Positions 17,426-26,660 are shown, counted from the stretch's first letter. The stretch is 64,000 nt of DNA from Actinomadura xylanilytica (GCF_030283145.1 NZ_JASNWE010000001.1:2278276-2342275), one strand, 5' to 3'. The notes: generated from the sequence alone by a model not told the origin. A program made the numbers and translations.

Positions 17426-18288
17426 GTCTCTCTGAGAAGATCACCGAGAAGCTCGACGGTGCGCTCCGGGGTCGCACTGTCGACGCACAGGCGTTCCATC
17501 GCCTGGAGGTACGTGTCGACGTCGTCGCGCTTGTCCAGGTACATGGCGCCGGTGAGGTTCTCTACGTAAACCACGTCCGGCAGGTCCTGCTCGGGAAAGC
17601 GCAGGATCGTGAAAGCCCCACCCTCGGCGGCGTGGCCACCGAATCTGAACGGCATGATCTGGATGGTGACGTTGGGCAGCTTGGACATCTCGATGAGATG
17701 CTCGAACTGGCCCCGCATCACCTCCGGACCCCCGATGGGACGCCTGAGCGCCCCCTCGTCCAGCACCGCCCACAGGCGCGGCGCCTCCGGGCCCGTGAGC
17801 CGTTCCTGCCGCTGCATGCGCAACTCGACCCGCTGGTCGAGCTCCTGCTCGGTGGCGCCGGCGTTGCCCAGGCGGATCACCGCACGCGAATACCCCTCCG
17901 ATTGCAGCAGTCCCGGGACGAACTGCAACTCGTACGTGCGGATCAGCGCCGCCGACTCCTCCAGACCGACGTAGGTCTGGAACCAGCCGGGCAGAACGTC
18001 GTTGTACCGGTGCCACCATCCGGGGGTGTTGGCCTCCCGCGCGAGCTGTAGCAGCGCCTCGCGTTCGGTCTTGTCGCCGACGCCGTACAGCGTGAGCAGG
18101 TCGTCAACGTCGCGTTCCTTGAAACTGACCCGCCCGAGCTCCAGGCGGCTGATCTTGGACTCTGACGCGCGGATGACGTAACCGGCCTCCTGACGGGTCA
18201 CGCTCCGCGCCTCTCGAAGGCGACGGAGCTGTGAACCGAGCAGGATCCGACGCACCGTCGACCCGGTCCCCGGCGTCTCTGGAGCCAC
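17422..18288 (-). CDS. XRE family regulator with DUF5753 domain, 288 aa
   Basis: A helix-turn-helix lies at about residues 13-68 (LRRLREARSVTRQEAGYVI, then SKISRLELGR), followed by a DUF5753 effector domain (PGLLQSEGYSRAVI, VLDEGALRR, IMPFRFGGHA). The start GTG at 18288 has GGGAGG seven bases upstream; a longer in-frame reading to 19065 runs antisense through the divergent gene and is not real. It is coupled to DUF397 and divergent from a HATPase anti-sigma gene across ~220 bases. This regulator, DUF397 and ATPase neighbourhood recurs in actinomycete development loci. Confidence 0.93.
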   Translation of the reverse strand: MAPETPGTGSTVRRILLGSQLRRLREARSVTRQEAGYVIRASESKISRLELGRVSFKERDVDDLLTLYGVGDKTEREALLQLAREANTPGWWHRYNDVLPGWFQTYVGLEESAALIRTYELQFVPGLLQSEGYSRAVIRLGNAGATEQELDQRVELRMQRQERLTGPEAPRLWAVLDEGALRRPIGGPEVMRGQFEHLIEMSKLPNVTIQIMPFRFGGHAAEGGAFTILRFPEQDLPDVVYVENLTGAMYLDKRDDVDTYLQAMERLCVDSATPERTVELLGDLLRET

Positions 18289-18511
18289 GCCCAACCTCCC
18301 GGCTAAATGGCGGACAGCGAACCTAGTGTGCCACTGGCCTCCGTGTCCTGCGGATACCTCCGATCTTCCACCCGCAGCGCGCTGCCCGGCATCCGCACGA
18401 GTCGGATGCACGTGCATTGGGCCTTGCATTCGCACGCTACGATGCGCAGGATAACGCACGAGACTTCCGAGCCATGGCTGCACAACGAGATCACTCTGCG
18501 GGGTCCGGGGA

Positions 18512-19189
18512 ATGACGTCACGCCACGCGCACGAGGACACGCGGTGGGGAGCTGGCCCCGTCGTGGGACCGGCGGACCCACAGGACCACGCCGTGAACTC
18601 GACGCCCATACCCGAGTCACGTGATCTGCCCGCGCGCCTCGACACCGCGCTGACCGCGCTCACCGAGCCGTCCGGGCCGACCGTCACCTTCACCGTCCTC
18701 CCCGACCCCGAGTCGGTCACCGAGGCCCGCCACTTCACCATCTCCCGCCTCTGCGAATGGGGCGTGGGCGCCCTCGTCGACGATGTCGGCCTGGTGGTCT
18801 CCGAACTCGTCACCAACGCACTGCGGCACAGCGGCGGCGTGGCGCGGTGGCGGCGGCCCGGCTCCCCCGTCCGCCAGCGTTCGAACGGCCCCGCGCACCA
18901 GCGGCCGTCCGGGCCCGCACACCAGCCGAACCAGCCCAACCGGTTCGCCGACCCCACCGACCCGATCGGCTCCGCGCCGTCCGCGATCCGGCTGCGGCTG
19001 GTCCACGAGGCCCCCTGGGTGCTCTGCGGGATCATCGACGCCAGCCCGGCCGCGCCCCGGCGCAAGGAGCCCGACTACATCGCCGAGACCGGGCGCGGCC
19101 TGCACCTGGTCGAATCGTTCAGCGTCCGCTGGGGCTGGCGCGGCCTCGCCCACGGCAAGGTCGTCTGGGCGCTGTTCCGCACACCGTGA
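18512..19189 (+). CDS. HATPase_c anti-sigma-type ATP-binding protein, 225 aa
   Basis: An RsbW/SpoIIAB-type kinase fold. The N-box is VVSELVTNALRHSGG and the G-box region is ETGRGLHLVESF. About 45 residues of low-complexity, Pro/Gln/Asn/Arg-rich sequence with repeated GPAHQ interrupt the domain right after the N-box, which is unusual. Start candidates are ATG 18512 (no clear ribosome site) and GTG 18593. It is divergent from the XRE regulator and upstream of a STAS gene, so partner switching with that antagonist is plausible. Confidence 0.85.
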   Translation: MTSRHAHEDTRWGAGPVVGPADPQDHAVNSTPIPESRDLPARLDTALTALTEPSGPTVTFTVLPDPESVTEARHFTISRLCEWGVGALVDDVGLVVSELVTNALRHSGGVARWRRPGSPVRQRSNGPAHQRPSGPAHQPNQPNRFADPTDPIGSAPSAIRLRLVHEAPWVLCGIIDASPAAPRRKEPDYIAETGRGLHLVESFSVRWGWRGLAHGKVVWALFRTP

Positions 19190-19325
19190 TGGACGGCGGG
19201 ACGCGGGCCGTGATGGACGGCGTACGCGCGGGCGCGTGTGGCCGAGGTCGCATCCGCCCACGCGGATAACGGCCGGGCCCGCGGGTATGGGGCCCTTCCC
19301 ATGAGCAGCCGACAGGGAGTGACCG

Positions 19326-19721
19326 GTGGAATTCGCCGTCGAGCATCGCGTCGAGAAGGACCTCACCGTCGTGAAGATCAGCGGTGAGATCGACGTCTTC
19401 ACCAGCCCCCGGCTGCGCGAGATGCTGCTCGACATCATGGACGGCGGCGGGACGCACCTGGTGGTCGACCTCGGCGAGGTCACCTTCCTCGACTCCACCG
19501 GGCTCGGCGTGCTGGTCGGCGTCTACCACCGGCTCCGCGCCCGCGCCGGCTCGATGTCGTTCATGGGGGTGAACGACCGGGTGCGCCGGGTCCTCCACGT
19601 CACCCAGCTCACGAAGATCTTCGTCCTGCACCGGTCGCTGGAGGACGCCGTCGCCGCGCACGAGGCCGGCGCCGGGTCCGGCCCGGACACCCGCGCCCAG
19701 GGGCCGCGGGCCTCTCGCTGA
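19326..19721 (+). CDS. STAS-domain anti-sigma factor antagonist, 131 aa
   Basis: A RsbV/BldG-like protein. VVKISGEIDVFTSPRLREML is the STAS fold start, and Ser57 in LDSTGLGVLVG is the site normally phosphorylated by an RsbW-type kinase and dephosphorylated by a SpoIIE-type phosphatase. GGGAG precedes the GTG start. It follows a HATPase gene on the same strand by ~136 bases; two SpoIIE-type phosphatases lie 8-15 kb away. The C-terminal ~20 residues are disordered. Confidence 0.93.
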   Translation: MEFAVEHRVEKDLTVVKISGEIDVFTSPRLREMLLDIMDGGGTHLVVDLGEVTFLDSTGLGVLVGVYHRLRARAGSMSFMGVNDRVRRVLHVTQLTKIFVLHRSLEDAVAAHEAGAGSGPDTRAQGPRASR

Positions 19722-19859
19722 CGGGCTTCCCGCCCCGGACGACCCGGTACGGTGAGACGGAGATCAAGCCCGCCGCCGGGCTCCCGTCCTGAACACGGTC
19801 CCGCCCACGCGCGCGGTGCTGTTCCGTCAACCGAATCATCGACCGGACGGGAGCGCTCC

Positions 19860-21116
19860 GTGGCAGAACAGCCGCTGCATGAGCACACGCTCGGCAATGG
19901 CCTGCGCGTGGTGGTCTGTGAAGACCATGTCGTACCGCTGGCCGCCGTGAACATCTGGTACGGCGTGGGCTCGCGGCACGAGCGGGCCGGCCGCACCGGG
20001 CTTGCGCACCTCTTCGAGCACCTGATGTTCCAGGGCTCGTCCAACGTCGCCGAGGGCGAGCACGCCGCGCTCCTGGAGAGCGCCGGCGCCGCGTTCAACG
20101 CCAGCACCTCCTTCGAGCGCACCAACTACTACGAGACGGTTCCGGTCAGCCACCTGGAGCTGGCGCTCTGGCTGGAGGCCGACCGGATGGGCACGCTGCC
20201 CGCGGCGCTCACCCAGGCCAACCTCGACAACCAGCGCGACGTGGTGAAGAACGAGCGCCGCCAGCGTTACGACAACCAGCCGTACGGCACCGCCTTCGAG
20301 CGGCTGTGCAGGCTGACCTTCCCGGCGGGCCACCCGTACGCGCACACCCCCATCGGCTCGATGGAGGACCTCGACGCGACGACGCTCGAAGACTGCACCG
20401 ACTTCTTCGGCACCTGGTACGCGCCGGGCAACGCGGTGCTGTCGATCGTCGGCGACGTCGACCCCGAGCAGGCCGTCAAGGCGGTCGAGCGCTACTTCGG
20501 CGGACTCCCGACCGGACCGGCGACGCCGCCCGCGCGTCCCGGCGACCTCGGGCCCCTCGGCGGCGTCACCGCCGAGGACGTCGACGAGGACGTGCCGTCG
20601 CCCGCGTACTTCGCGATGTTCCCGCTGCCGTCCGACGGCGGCGGCGACATCGAGGCCGCCGAGCTGGCGGTCGAGATCCTCGGCGGCGGCTCGGGCTCGC
20701 GCCTCTACGACCGGATGGTGCGCCGCGACGAGATCGCCACCGAGGTCTGGGCCGGGGTGACCCGGCTGGCCTCCGGCCAGTCGCTGGCCATCGTGGACGC
20801 GGTCGGGCCGGACCCGGCCAAGATCGCCGAGGTGCTGGACGAGGAGCTGGGCCGGTTCGCCACCGAGGGCCCGGACGCCGACGAGGCCGCCCGGGCCACC
20901 GCCCAGGCCGAGCGCGGTTTCCTGGAGCAGACCGAGACCGTCACCGGCCTCGCCAACGCGCTGTCGCAGAACGCGACCCAGTTCGGCGACCCGTCCCGGG
21001 TGTTCACCGCGCCGGGCCGCGCCGCCGCGGTCACCGCGGGCGAGATCAAGGACATGGCGGAGCGGTGGATGGCACCCGGCTCCCGCACCGCGCTGATCTA
21101 CGGAGGTGCCTCGTGA
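19860..21116 (+). CDS. M16 family zinc metalloprotease, catalytic subunit, 418 aa
   Basis: The inverted zincin motif H50-L-F-E53-H54 is intact, with the third ligand likely Glu132 in KNERRQRYDN, at the usual distance. The start GTG at 19860 has GGGAG upstream and yields the standard N-terminus (TLGNGLRVVV). A four-base GTGA overlap couples it to the second M16 gene. The pair is likely a heterodimeric M16B peptidase acting on peptides in or outside the cytoplasm; no signal peptide is visible. Confidence 0.94.
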   Translation: MAEQPLHEHTLGNGLRVVVCEDHVVPLAAVNIWYGVGSRHERAGRTGLAHLFEHLMFQGSSNVAEGEHAALLESAGAAFNASTSFERTNYYETVPVSHLELALWLEADRMGTLPAALTQANLDNQRDVVKNERRQRYDNQPYGTAFERLCRLTFPAGHPYAHTPIGSMEDLDATTLEDCTDFFGTWYAPGNAVLSIVGDVDPEQAVKAVERYFGGLPTGPATPPARPGDLGPLGGVTAEDVDEDVPSPAYFAMFPLPSDGGGDIEAAELAVEILGGGSGSRLYDRMVRRDEIATEVWAGVTRLASGQSLAIVDAVGPDPAKIAEVLDEELGRFATEGPDADEAARATAQAERGFLEQTETVTGLANALSQNATQFGDPSRVFTAPGRAAAVTAGEIKDMAERWMAPGSRTALIYGGAS

Positions 21117-22489
21117 CCCAGTCCCCAGGCGCGGGCCCGGCCTTGCAGCCCCGTCCCGTCCCCGGCCCGGTCCCCGCGTGGGCGTTCCCGGCCGGCGACG
21201 CGGGACGGATCCCGTCCGGCCCCGCGACGCTCCGCTGTGACCTGCCCGGACGGCGGCTGGCGGCCGTCCGGCTGATCCTCAAGGCCGGTGCCGGACGCGA
21301 GCCCGGCGGCGCCGAGGGCGTCGCCGCGCTCACCGCGCACGCGCTGCTGGAGGGCACCGAGCCCGGCGGCGGCACCGCGCTGACCGCCGCGTTCGAGCGG
21401 CTCGGCGCCAGCCTGTACGCGTCGGCCGACCTCACCGCGCTGCGGATCGCGCTGGACGTCCCGGTGACCCGGCTCGGTCCGGCGCTGGAGCTGTTCTCCG
21501 CGGTGGTGCGCGACCCCGCGCTCGCCGACGCCGACGTCGCGCGCCTCGGCCGCGAGCGGCTGGAGGAGATCGCGCAGGAGGACGCCGACCCGGGCAGCCG
21601 CGCCATGCGCGAGCTGCGCGCGGTGATGTTCCCGGACGAGTCGCGCGCGTCGCGGCCGACGGGCGGATCCCGTGCGTCGGTCGAGGCCCTCGGCGGCGCC
21701 GACGTGCGCGCCTTCTACGGCTCCGTGGTCCCCGCCGAGGCGACCGCGGTCGTCGCCGGAGACCTTTCCGGGACCGACGCCGACGCGGCGCTCACCGCGG
21801 CCCTGAAGGGCTGGGGAGGGGCGGGCGCCGCCGCGCTGCCGTCCGCCGACACGATCCCGCCGTCGTCGGCCGCGCGCATCGTCGTCGTCGACCGTCCGGG
21901 ATCGGTGCAGACGTACCTGAGCCTGGGGCACGGCGTGCCCGACCGGTCGCACCCCGACTGGCCGTCCCTCATGGTGGCCTCGCACGTGCTGGGCGGCGGG
22001 CTCACGTCCCGCCTCAACGCGGTGCTGCGCGAGGACAAGGGCTACACCTACGGCGTCCGGGCCGGGCTGCTGAGGCTGCGGCACTGCGGCCTGTTCATCA
22101 CCCAGGGCGCCGTGCACACCGAGGTCACCGCCGACGCCGTGGCCGACGCGCTCACCGAACTGCGCGGCGTCGTCTCCCGCGGCATCTCCGACGAAGAGCA
22201 CGGCTCGTCGGTACGGGCACTCGCCGACCGCGCGCCCGCAGAGTACGAGACGGCCCGCGCGGTCGCCGCCGAACTCGCCGACGTCTCCGCCAACGGACTG
22301 GGCGCCGACTACCCGAGCCGCTACCTGGAGGCCGTCCGCTCGTCCACCCCGGACGGTGTCGCCCGCGCCTACCGCGAGCACATCGACCCGGAGGCGCTGA
22401 CCATCATCGCCGTGGGCGACGCCGAGCAGATCCGCGAACCGCTGGAGAAGCTCGGCTACGCCACCGTGACGGTCGCCGCCGCCGAGTAG
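21113..22489 (+). CDS. M16 family protein, non-catalytic subunit, 458 aa
   Basis: It aligns with the M16 fold (GGGLTSRLNAVLREDKGYTYGVRA is the conserved C-terminal signature). The zinc motif is degenerate: the expected HxxEH position reads LTAHALLEG, lacking the Glu-His pair. This is typical of the regulatory partner of an M16B dimer. GTG at 21113 overlaps the upstream stop, with GGAGG in front. The transcript ends at the hairpin at 22508-22545. Confidence 0.92.
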   Translation: MTQSPGAGPALQPRPVPGPVPAWAFPAGDAGRIPSGPATLRCDLPGRRLAAVRLILKAGAGREPGGAEGVAALTAHALLEGTEPGGGTALTAAFERLGASLYASADLTALRIALDVPVTRLGPALELFSAVVRDPALADADVARLGRERLEEIAQEDADPGSRAMRELRAVMFPDESRASRPTGGSRASVEALGGADVRAFYGSVVPAEATAVVAGDLSGTDADAALTAALKGWGGAGAAALPSADTIPPSSAARIVVVDRPGSVQTYLSLGHGVPDRSHPDWPSLMVASHVLGGGLTSRLNAVLREDKGYTYGVRAGLLRLRHCGLFITQGAVHTEVTADAVADALTELRGVVSRGISDEEHGSSVRALADRAPAEYETARAVAAELADVSANGLGADYPSRYLEAVRSSTPDGVARAYREHIDPEALTIIAVGDAEQIREPLEKLGYATVTVAAAE

Positions 22490-22507
22490 CGCCGCCCCAC
22501 GCCGTTC

Positions 22508-22545
22508 GTGTGGCGGCCCGTTCTGCGACGAACGGGCCGCCACAC
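22508..22545. terminator. 16-bp perfect hairpin after the M16 pair
   Basis: The arms 22508-22523 and 22530-22545 are perfectly complementary with a six-base loop, 18 bases after the stop. Confidence 0.8.
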
Positions 22546-22665
22546 GTCCGCGTCCGCGTCCGGAACGGCGTGAACTTCTGCCCGTGATGTGCCGCTGTCG
22601 GTGTGAACCGATGGCATGGTGGATTCCATCCGATGGTGGACTCCGTCGGGAGAGGGGAATGACCG

Positions 22666-24099
22666 GTGTCCTACGGGCAGATGGGCGGGTACGGAGCGGC
22701 TGGTCCCTCCGTCGACGCGATCCTGGCGGAGCCTAACTGCCGGCCCGGCGGGGTCGTCTCGGGCAAGGTCCACCTTCGAGGCGGCGACCGGCCGCTCGAC
22801 ATCCGGCACGTGACGCTGGCGCTCATGCCGCGCATGCAGACCGGCCACGGCGGCGAGAGCGCCGGGCCGGAGGTCTACCGCGGCGCGCTCACCCGGCCGT
22901 TCCGGCTCGACGCCGGGACGGACCACGCCCTCCCCTTCTCCATCCCGCTTCCGTACGAGCTGCCGTTCACCACGGTGCTCGGCCGCGAACTGCCGGGCTT
23001 CACCATCGGCCTGTGCACCGAGGTGGACGTCCAGGGGCGGCCCGACCCCGGCGACGTCGACCGGATCTCGGTGGAGCCGCTCGATTCCCAGCAGTGGGTG
23101 CTCACCGCGATCGCCCGGCTCGGCTTCAGGATCCAGAACGTCACGTTCGAGTCCCGCACGCTGCGCGGCGTCGCCCAGCGGCTGCCGTTCCACCAGGAGA
23201 TCCACCTCGTCCCGCCGCCCGCGTTCCAGGGGCGGCTCGACCAGGTCGGGCTGAGCTTCGTGGCGAGCCCGAACACCATGGCCTTCGTCCTGCGCGCGGA
23301 AGACCGGTCCGCTCCGTCGGACGAGTCGTTCGGCGTCTTCCAGAGCGGCCACAAGGAGGCCGGCGAGACCGACTGGAACGCCAAGATCGGCCGGTGGCTC
23401 GAAGCCGCGGCGGCCCTCCCTCCCGCGCCCTCCCACCACGCTGCCCCGCCGCCTCACCCTGGTGGCCCGCCGCCCGGTGGCCCACCGCCGCAGGCCGGTC
23501 CGCCGCAGGCCGGTCCGCTGCCTCACCCTGGCCAGTCGTTCCACGGCGGACCGCCTCCCCCGGAGGGCCAGGGAGCCTTCCCTCCTCCGGCTCCGCCACC
23601 CGCGCCGGGTGGGCCGCCGCCGTACTCGTATGGTGCACCGCCCGCCCCTTACCCGCATGGTGCGCCTCCCGCGTATGGCGGGATCCCTCCGGCGCCTCCG
23701 GCCGCGCCACCCGCGGCCTACCCGCCCGCCGCCTACCCGCCCGCCGCCTATCCGCCCACCGCCTATCCGCCCGCGCCGATCGGGCATCCCGCGCCTCCGC
23801 CGCCCGTTCATGTGCATCACACCGGGCCTCCTGCGCACTACGGTCACCACGGCCACGGCTGGGCCGGAGGCGCCGCCGCGGCCGGAGTCGTCGGCGGGGT
23901 CGCCGCCGTGGGCATCGCCGGGGGCCTGGCCGCCGGCGCGATGGGGCACGCGGCCGGTGAGGCGGTCGGGTTCGCGGGCGACGTGGCAAGCGATGTGGCG
24001 GGCGGCATGGCCGGTGACTTCGCGGGCGACGTGGCCGGAGACATCGCAGGTGGCGCCGCGGATGTCCTGGGCGGGCTGCTGGGCGGGCTGTTCGGCTGA
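22666..24099 (+). CDS. Spo0M-like arrestin-fold protein with Pro-rich and Gly-rich tail, 477 aa
   Basis: Residues ~1-240 match the Spo0M/arrestin-like family (LAEPNCRPGGVVSGKVHLRGG, then a long beta-rich stretch ending WLEAAAA). Residues ~245-395 are extremely Pro-rich with a YPPAA/YPPTA repeat, followed by a His-rich patch. The last ~75 residues are Gly/Ala-rich and hydrophobic, with a GDVAGD-type repeat that could associate with membrane. Spo0M influences sporulation in Bacillus; the tail is extra. AGAGGGG lies upstream of the GTG start. Confidence 0.85.
   Translation: MSYGQMGGYGAAGPSVDAILAEPNCRPGGVVSGKVHLRGGDRPLDIRHVTLALMPRMQTGHGGESAGPEVYRGALTRPFRLDAGTDHALPFSIPLPYELPFTTVLGRELPGFTIGLCTEVDVQGRPDPGDVDRISVEPLDSQQWVLTAIARLGFRIQNVTFESRTLRGVAQRLPFHQEIHLVPPPAFQGRLDQVGLSFVASPNTMAFVLRAEDRSAPSDESFGVFQSGHKEAGETDWNAKIGRWLEAAAALPPAPSHHAAPPPHPGGPPPGGPPPQAGPPQAGPLPHPGQSFHGGPPPPEGQGAFPPPAPPPAPGGPPPYSYGAPPAPYPHGAPPAYGGIPPAPPAAPPAAYPPAAYPPAAYPPTAYPPAPIGHPAPPPPVHVHHTGPPAHYGHHGHGWAGGAAAAGVVGGVAAVGIAGGLAAGAMGHAAGEAVGFAGDVASDVAGGMAGDFAGDVAGDIAGGAADVLGGLLGGLFG
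23716..23775 (+). repeat. Four 15-bp tandem units inside the Spo0M gene
   Basis: Units at 23716, 23731, 23746 and 23761 follow the pattern GCCTAYCCGCCCRCC, with the last ending GCG. They encode AYPPA-like pentapeptides. Units one and two are identical, indicating recent slippage. Confidence 0.85.
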
Positions 24100-24229
24100 A
24101 CCCGCCGCCGGAGGTCCCGATCGTCCCGCCGGAATATGACGGGTCATTCGGACGAGATGCGGCGGCTCCGCGCCAAGGCCGCCACGGATGGTTAGGGTCG
24201 AGAGCGCAGCCCGCCCCCCGAGGAGCTAC

Positions 24230-25117
24230 ATGACCACCGTGATCCTGGTCCTGCTCTGCCTGGCGATCGCCGGACGCGAGCTCTATCTGGCCTCCGACAA
24301 GCGACTCCCCCGCGCGCAGGCGGAGCTGCGCGAGCTACGCACCCAGGTGGCCGACCTGTCCAAACGGCAGAACGCCCTGTCCTCCGAGGTCGCCGCGTCG
24401 AACGAGCCGTCCGGGATCCCGATCCCGCAGCCGCTCCAGAGCGAGGCCGTGCCCGCCGGGACAGTGCAGATGATCGACGCGCTGAGCGGCCGGGTGGACC
24501 GGCTGGAGAAGGAGATCGGCGAGGTCTCGTCCGAGCTCGCCGGTCTCGAGCTCGACCGCGACGCGCAGCGCGCCCTGGCACGGTCCCTCGACTCGGCCGA
24601 GCAGGACATCCGCGAACTGCACCGCGAGATGCTCGACCGCCTCGACCGCGAGGAGGGCGTGGTCCCCGGGCTGCTGCTCAGCGAGGGGGGCGAGGCCGAG
24701 GCCCTGCTCGCCGAGGCGTACGAGCGCTGCGCGTCCGAGTACGGCCTCCGGGTCCGGATCCGCGACCAGCGTTCCGCGGAGGCGGCCGACGGCGGCTACT
24801 GGGGCACGTCCTACCGCCTGTCGGGACGGCGTCCGGGCGCGCTCACCGAGGAGCTGTTCTCCTACGTGCAGGGGATGTACGACCAGCAGGACCCCTCGGC
24901 GCTCGGCGCGCTGCTCATCGAGCTGGCGCACCTGCGCGGCGGCGGCATCGTCCGGTTCGGCTCCTTCACCATCGTCCGCACGCCCAACTCGCTGCTCTGC
25001 GGAGTGCTGCCGGACGACCTCGCCGCGCCCGGCGAGCCATGGGAGCTCGCCTCCCAGCTTCGCGAGCTCCCCGGCGAGGGCCGGATCGACCTCTCCTGGC
25101 TCCGCACGGAGGAGTGA
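24230..25117 (+). CDS. Membrane-anchored coiled-coil protein of unknown function, 295 aa
   Basis: The ATG at 24230 follows GAGGAG and opens with a transmembrane helix (TTVILVLLCLAIAG). A charged coiled coil spans residues ~25-150 (heptads in LSGRVDRLEKEIGEVSSELAGL). The C-terminal ~130 residues form a globular domain (YWGTSYRLSGRRPGALTEELFSYVQGMYD). A start at 24188 would add 14 residues without a ribosome site. Topology is likely N-anchored. No family recognised. It is convergent with the unknown gene at 25119. Confidence 0.78.
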   Translation: MTTVILVLLCLAIAGRELYLASDKRLPRAQAELRELRTQVADLSKRQNALSSEVAASNEPSGIPIPQPLQSEAVPAGTVQMIDALSGRVDRLEKEIGEVSSELAGLELDRDAQRALARSLDSAEQDIRELHREMLDRLDREEGVVPGLLLSEGGEAEALLAEAYERCASEYGLRVRIRDQRSAEAADGGYWGTSYRLSGRRPGALTEELFSYVQGMYDQQDPSALGALLIELAHLRGGGIVRFGSFTIVRTPNSLLCGVLPDDLAAPGEPWELASQLRELPGEGRIDLSWLRTEE

Positions 25118-25118
25118 C

Positions 25119-26639
25119 CTAGGGCCGCACGAAGCGCGGCGAGCCCACCTCGGTCGCGTCGACGCCGAACGCCAGCAGGCAGCGCGGCGTCCGCGCCGAG
25201 TCGATCTGGAGGCACACGCCCAGCCCCAGCTCGGGATCGACGAGCACCACCCGCCGCAGCGCCCGCAGGGCGCGGCGGGCGCGGGCCCGCGTCTCGGGCC
25301 GCGCCGGCTCATGCAGCGTCGCCGCCACCACCCGCCCCGCGTACCGCCACAGCGCGGACGAGTCGAGCACCCGCACGCCCGCCGAGGTCAGGTTCGCGAC
25401 GATCACGACGCCGCTGTCGTCCTCCTCGCCGACCGGCGCCCGGGGCGCGGTGAGGTCACCCTCGCCCGGCGCCAGCGGACCGCCGACGGCACGGTGGTAG
25501 CGGAGCGGATCGAGGGTGTCGACGACGAACGCGCCCGCGTACGGGCGTGACGCGCGCGGTGGGGCGGCCACCCTGGAGCCGCCCACGGACTCGCGCCCGT
25601 TCAGGTGGGCGCTGAGGTCGAAGACCATGCCCGCGGCGTCGAGCCATACGGGGAGGCCGAGCTTCTTCGCGCCCGCGCGGTCGAGGCCGTCCATGTTGCG
25701 CCACAGCTCATCGGTACGGCGCGACAGGGTCGCCGCCATCCCGAGCCCGGGGAAGGCCCCTTCGAGAACCGCCAGGGTGGCCCGCCAGGTGGTGCTGGCC
25801 ACGAACTCCGCGACGAACGCGTCCGCCTGTGCCTTCCGCTGCACCGGCCCCTCGGGACGGGGCGGATTCGGAGGACGCACCACTGGAGGCGTCGACTTGA
25901 TGAGCGGTACCTCCGCAGGAGGCCGCGCCGGAGCGGGCCGATCTGCCGACAGTCCCCGCGGGGGCATCGGTGGCCGTGCAGGCTCGGACCACTGGGGACG
26001 CAGCGGCAGGTCCGGAACCGTGTCCGAAAGAGGCGGACTGGGCGAGGCCAGATCAGGCGGAGGGGGCTCGGCCGGGGGCGAATCAGATCGAGGCGGCTCG
26101 GCCGCCAGTCCCTTCCCTGGGAGGAACGGCTCGTCCGCCCCCGTCTCACGCCCCTGCCAGCGACCCGGACCGGACTGCCCGAACGTCGAAGGCGCAGACG
26201 GCGGGGGCGCAGACGGCGGGGGCGCAGACGGCGGGGGCGCAGACGACGGGGGCGCAGACGACGGAGGCACGGGCGGCGGAGGCACCGGTGGCGGAGGCAC
26301 GGGCGCCTCGGTCTCGCCGCCATGCGTCGGCTGTACGTGCACCCACTCCGTCGGCCCTGCGGGGGCCCTTGGCCCTGTGGGGCCTCCAGGTCCTCCAGGG
26401 GCCCCGGGAACTCCGGGCCCCCCGGGTGCGCCGGTGGGGCCGGCGGGCGGCGGCTCCTCGGCCGGTCTGCGGCGTCCCGCCACGTGGACGTCGCCCGGGT
26501 GGGGGGCCTGGCGGGGGTCGCTCAAGTCGCGGGCCCCCCGCGGATCGCCGGTATCGCCGGTGCCACGGGGGTCCTCTGGGTCGCGGGAGTCCTCGGGTTC
26601 AGGGCTCGGACGGTCACGCGGGCCGGTTCTCACGGGCAC
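25119..26639 (-). CDS. Unknown protein with collagen-like and Pro-rich repeats, up to 506 aa
   Basis: Residues ~65-95 carry Gly-X-Y triplets (GPTGAPGGPGVPGAPGGPGG), a collagen-like run. Residues ~110-150 are VPPPP/SAPPP pentapeptide repeats encoded by 15-bp DNA units. The C-terminal ~230 residues are globular (ATLAVLEGAFPGLGMAATLSRR, then GVDATEVGSPRFVRP) and look like the conserved core. The start is GTG 26639 or 26633, with AGGA upstream. It lies 21 bases after the unknown gene at 26661 on the same strand, so the two are probably co-transcribed. Function unknown. Confidence 0.7.
   Translation of the reverse strand: MPVRTGPRDRPSPEPEDSRDPEDPRGTGDTGDPRGARDLSDPRQAPHPGDVHVAGRRRPAEEPPPAGPTGAPGGPGVPGAPGGPGGPTGPRAPAGPTEWVHVQPTHGGETEAPVPPPPVPPPPVPPSSAPPSSAPPPSAPPPSAPPPSAPSTFGQSGPGRWQGRETGADEPFLPGKGLAAEPPRSDSPPAEPPPPDLASPSPPLSDTVPDLPLRPQWSEPARPPMPPRGLSADRPAPARPPAEVPLIKSTPPVVRPPNPPRPEGPVQRKAQADAFVAEFVASTTWRATLAVLEGAFPGLGMAATLSRRTDELWRNMDGLDRAGAKKLGLPVWLDAAGMVFDLSAHLNGRESVGGSRVAAPPRASRPYAGAFVVDTLDPLRYHRAVGGPLAPGEGDLTAPRAPVGEEDDSGVVIVANLTSAGVRVLDSSALWRYAGRVVAATLHEPARPETRARARRALRALRRVVLVDPELGLGVCLQIDSARTPRCLLAFGVDATEVGSPRFVRP
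26191..26295. repeat. Seven 15-bp tandem units
   Basis: Units begin at 26191 and every 15 bases after. Three are identical (GGCGCAGACGGCGGG), two carry ACG in place of GCG near the end, and two diverge to GGCACSGGYGGCGGA. On the coding (minus) strand they give SAPPP and VPPPP pentapeptides. It is not a CRISPR: there are no spacers. Confidence 0.88.
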
Positions 26640-26660
26640 GATCCTGCGCCGAGAACAAGA

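Noticed and set aside
26191..26295. A regular repeat array that could be taken for a CRISPR.
   Set aside because: Units are 15 bases and contiguous with no spacers, and they code in frame for Pro-rich pentapeptides.
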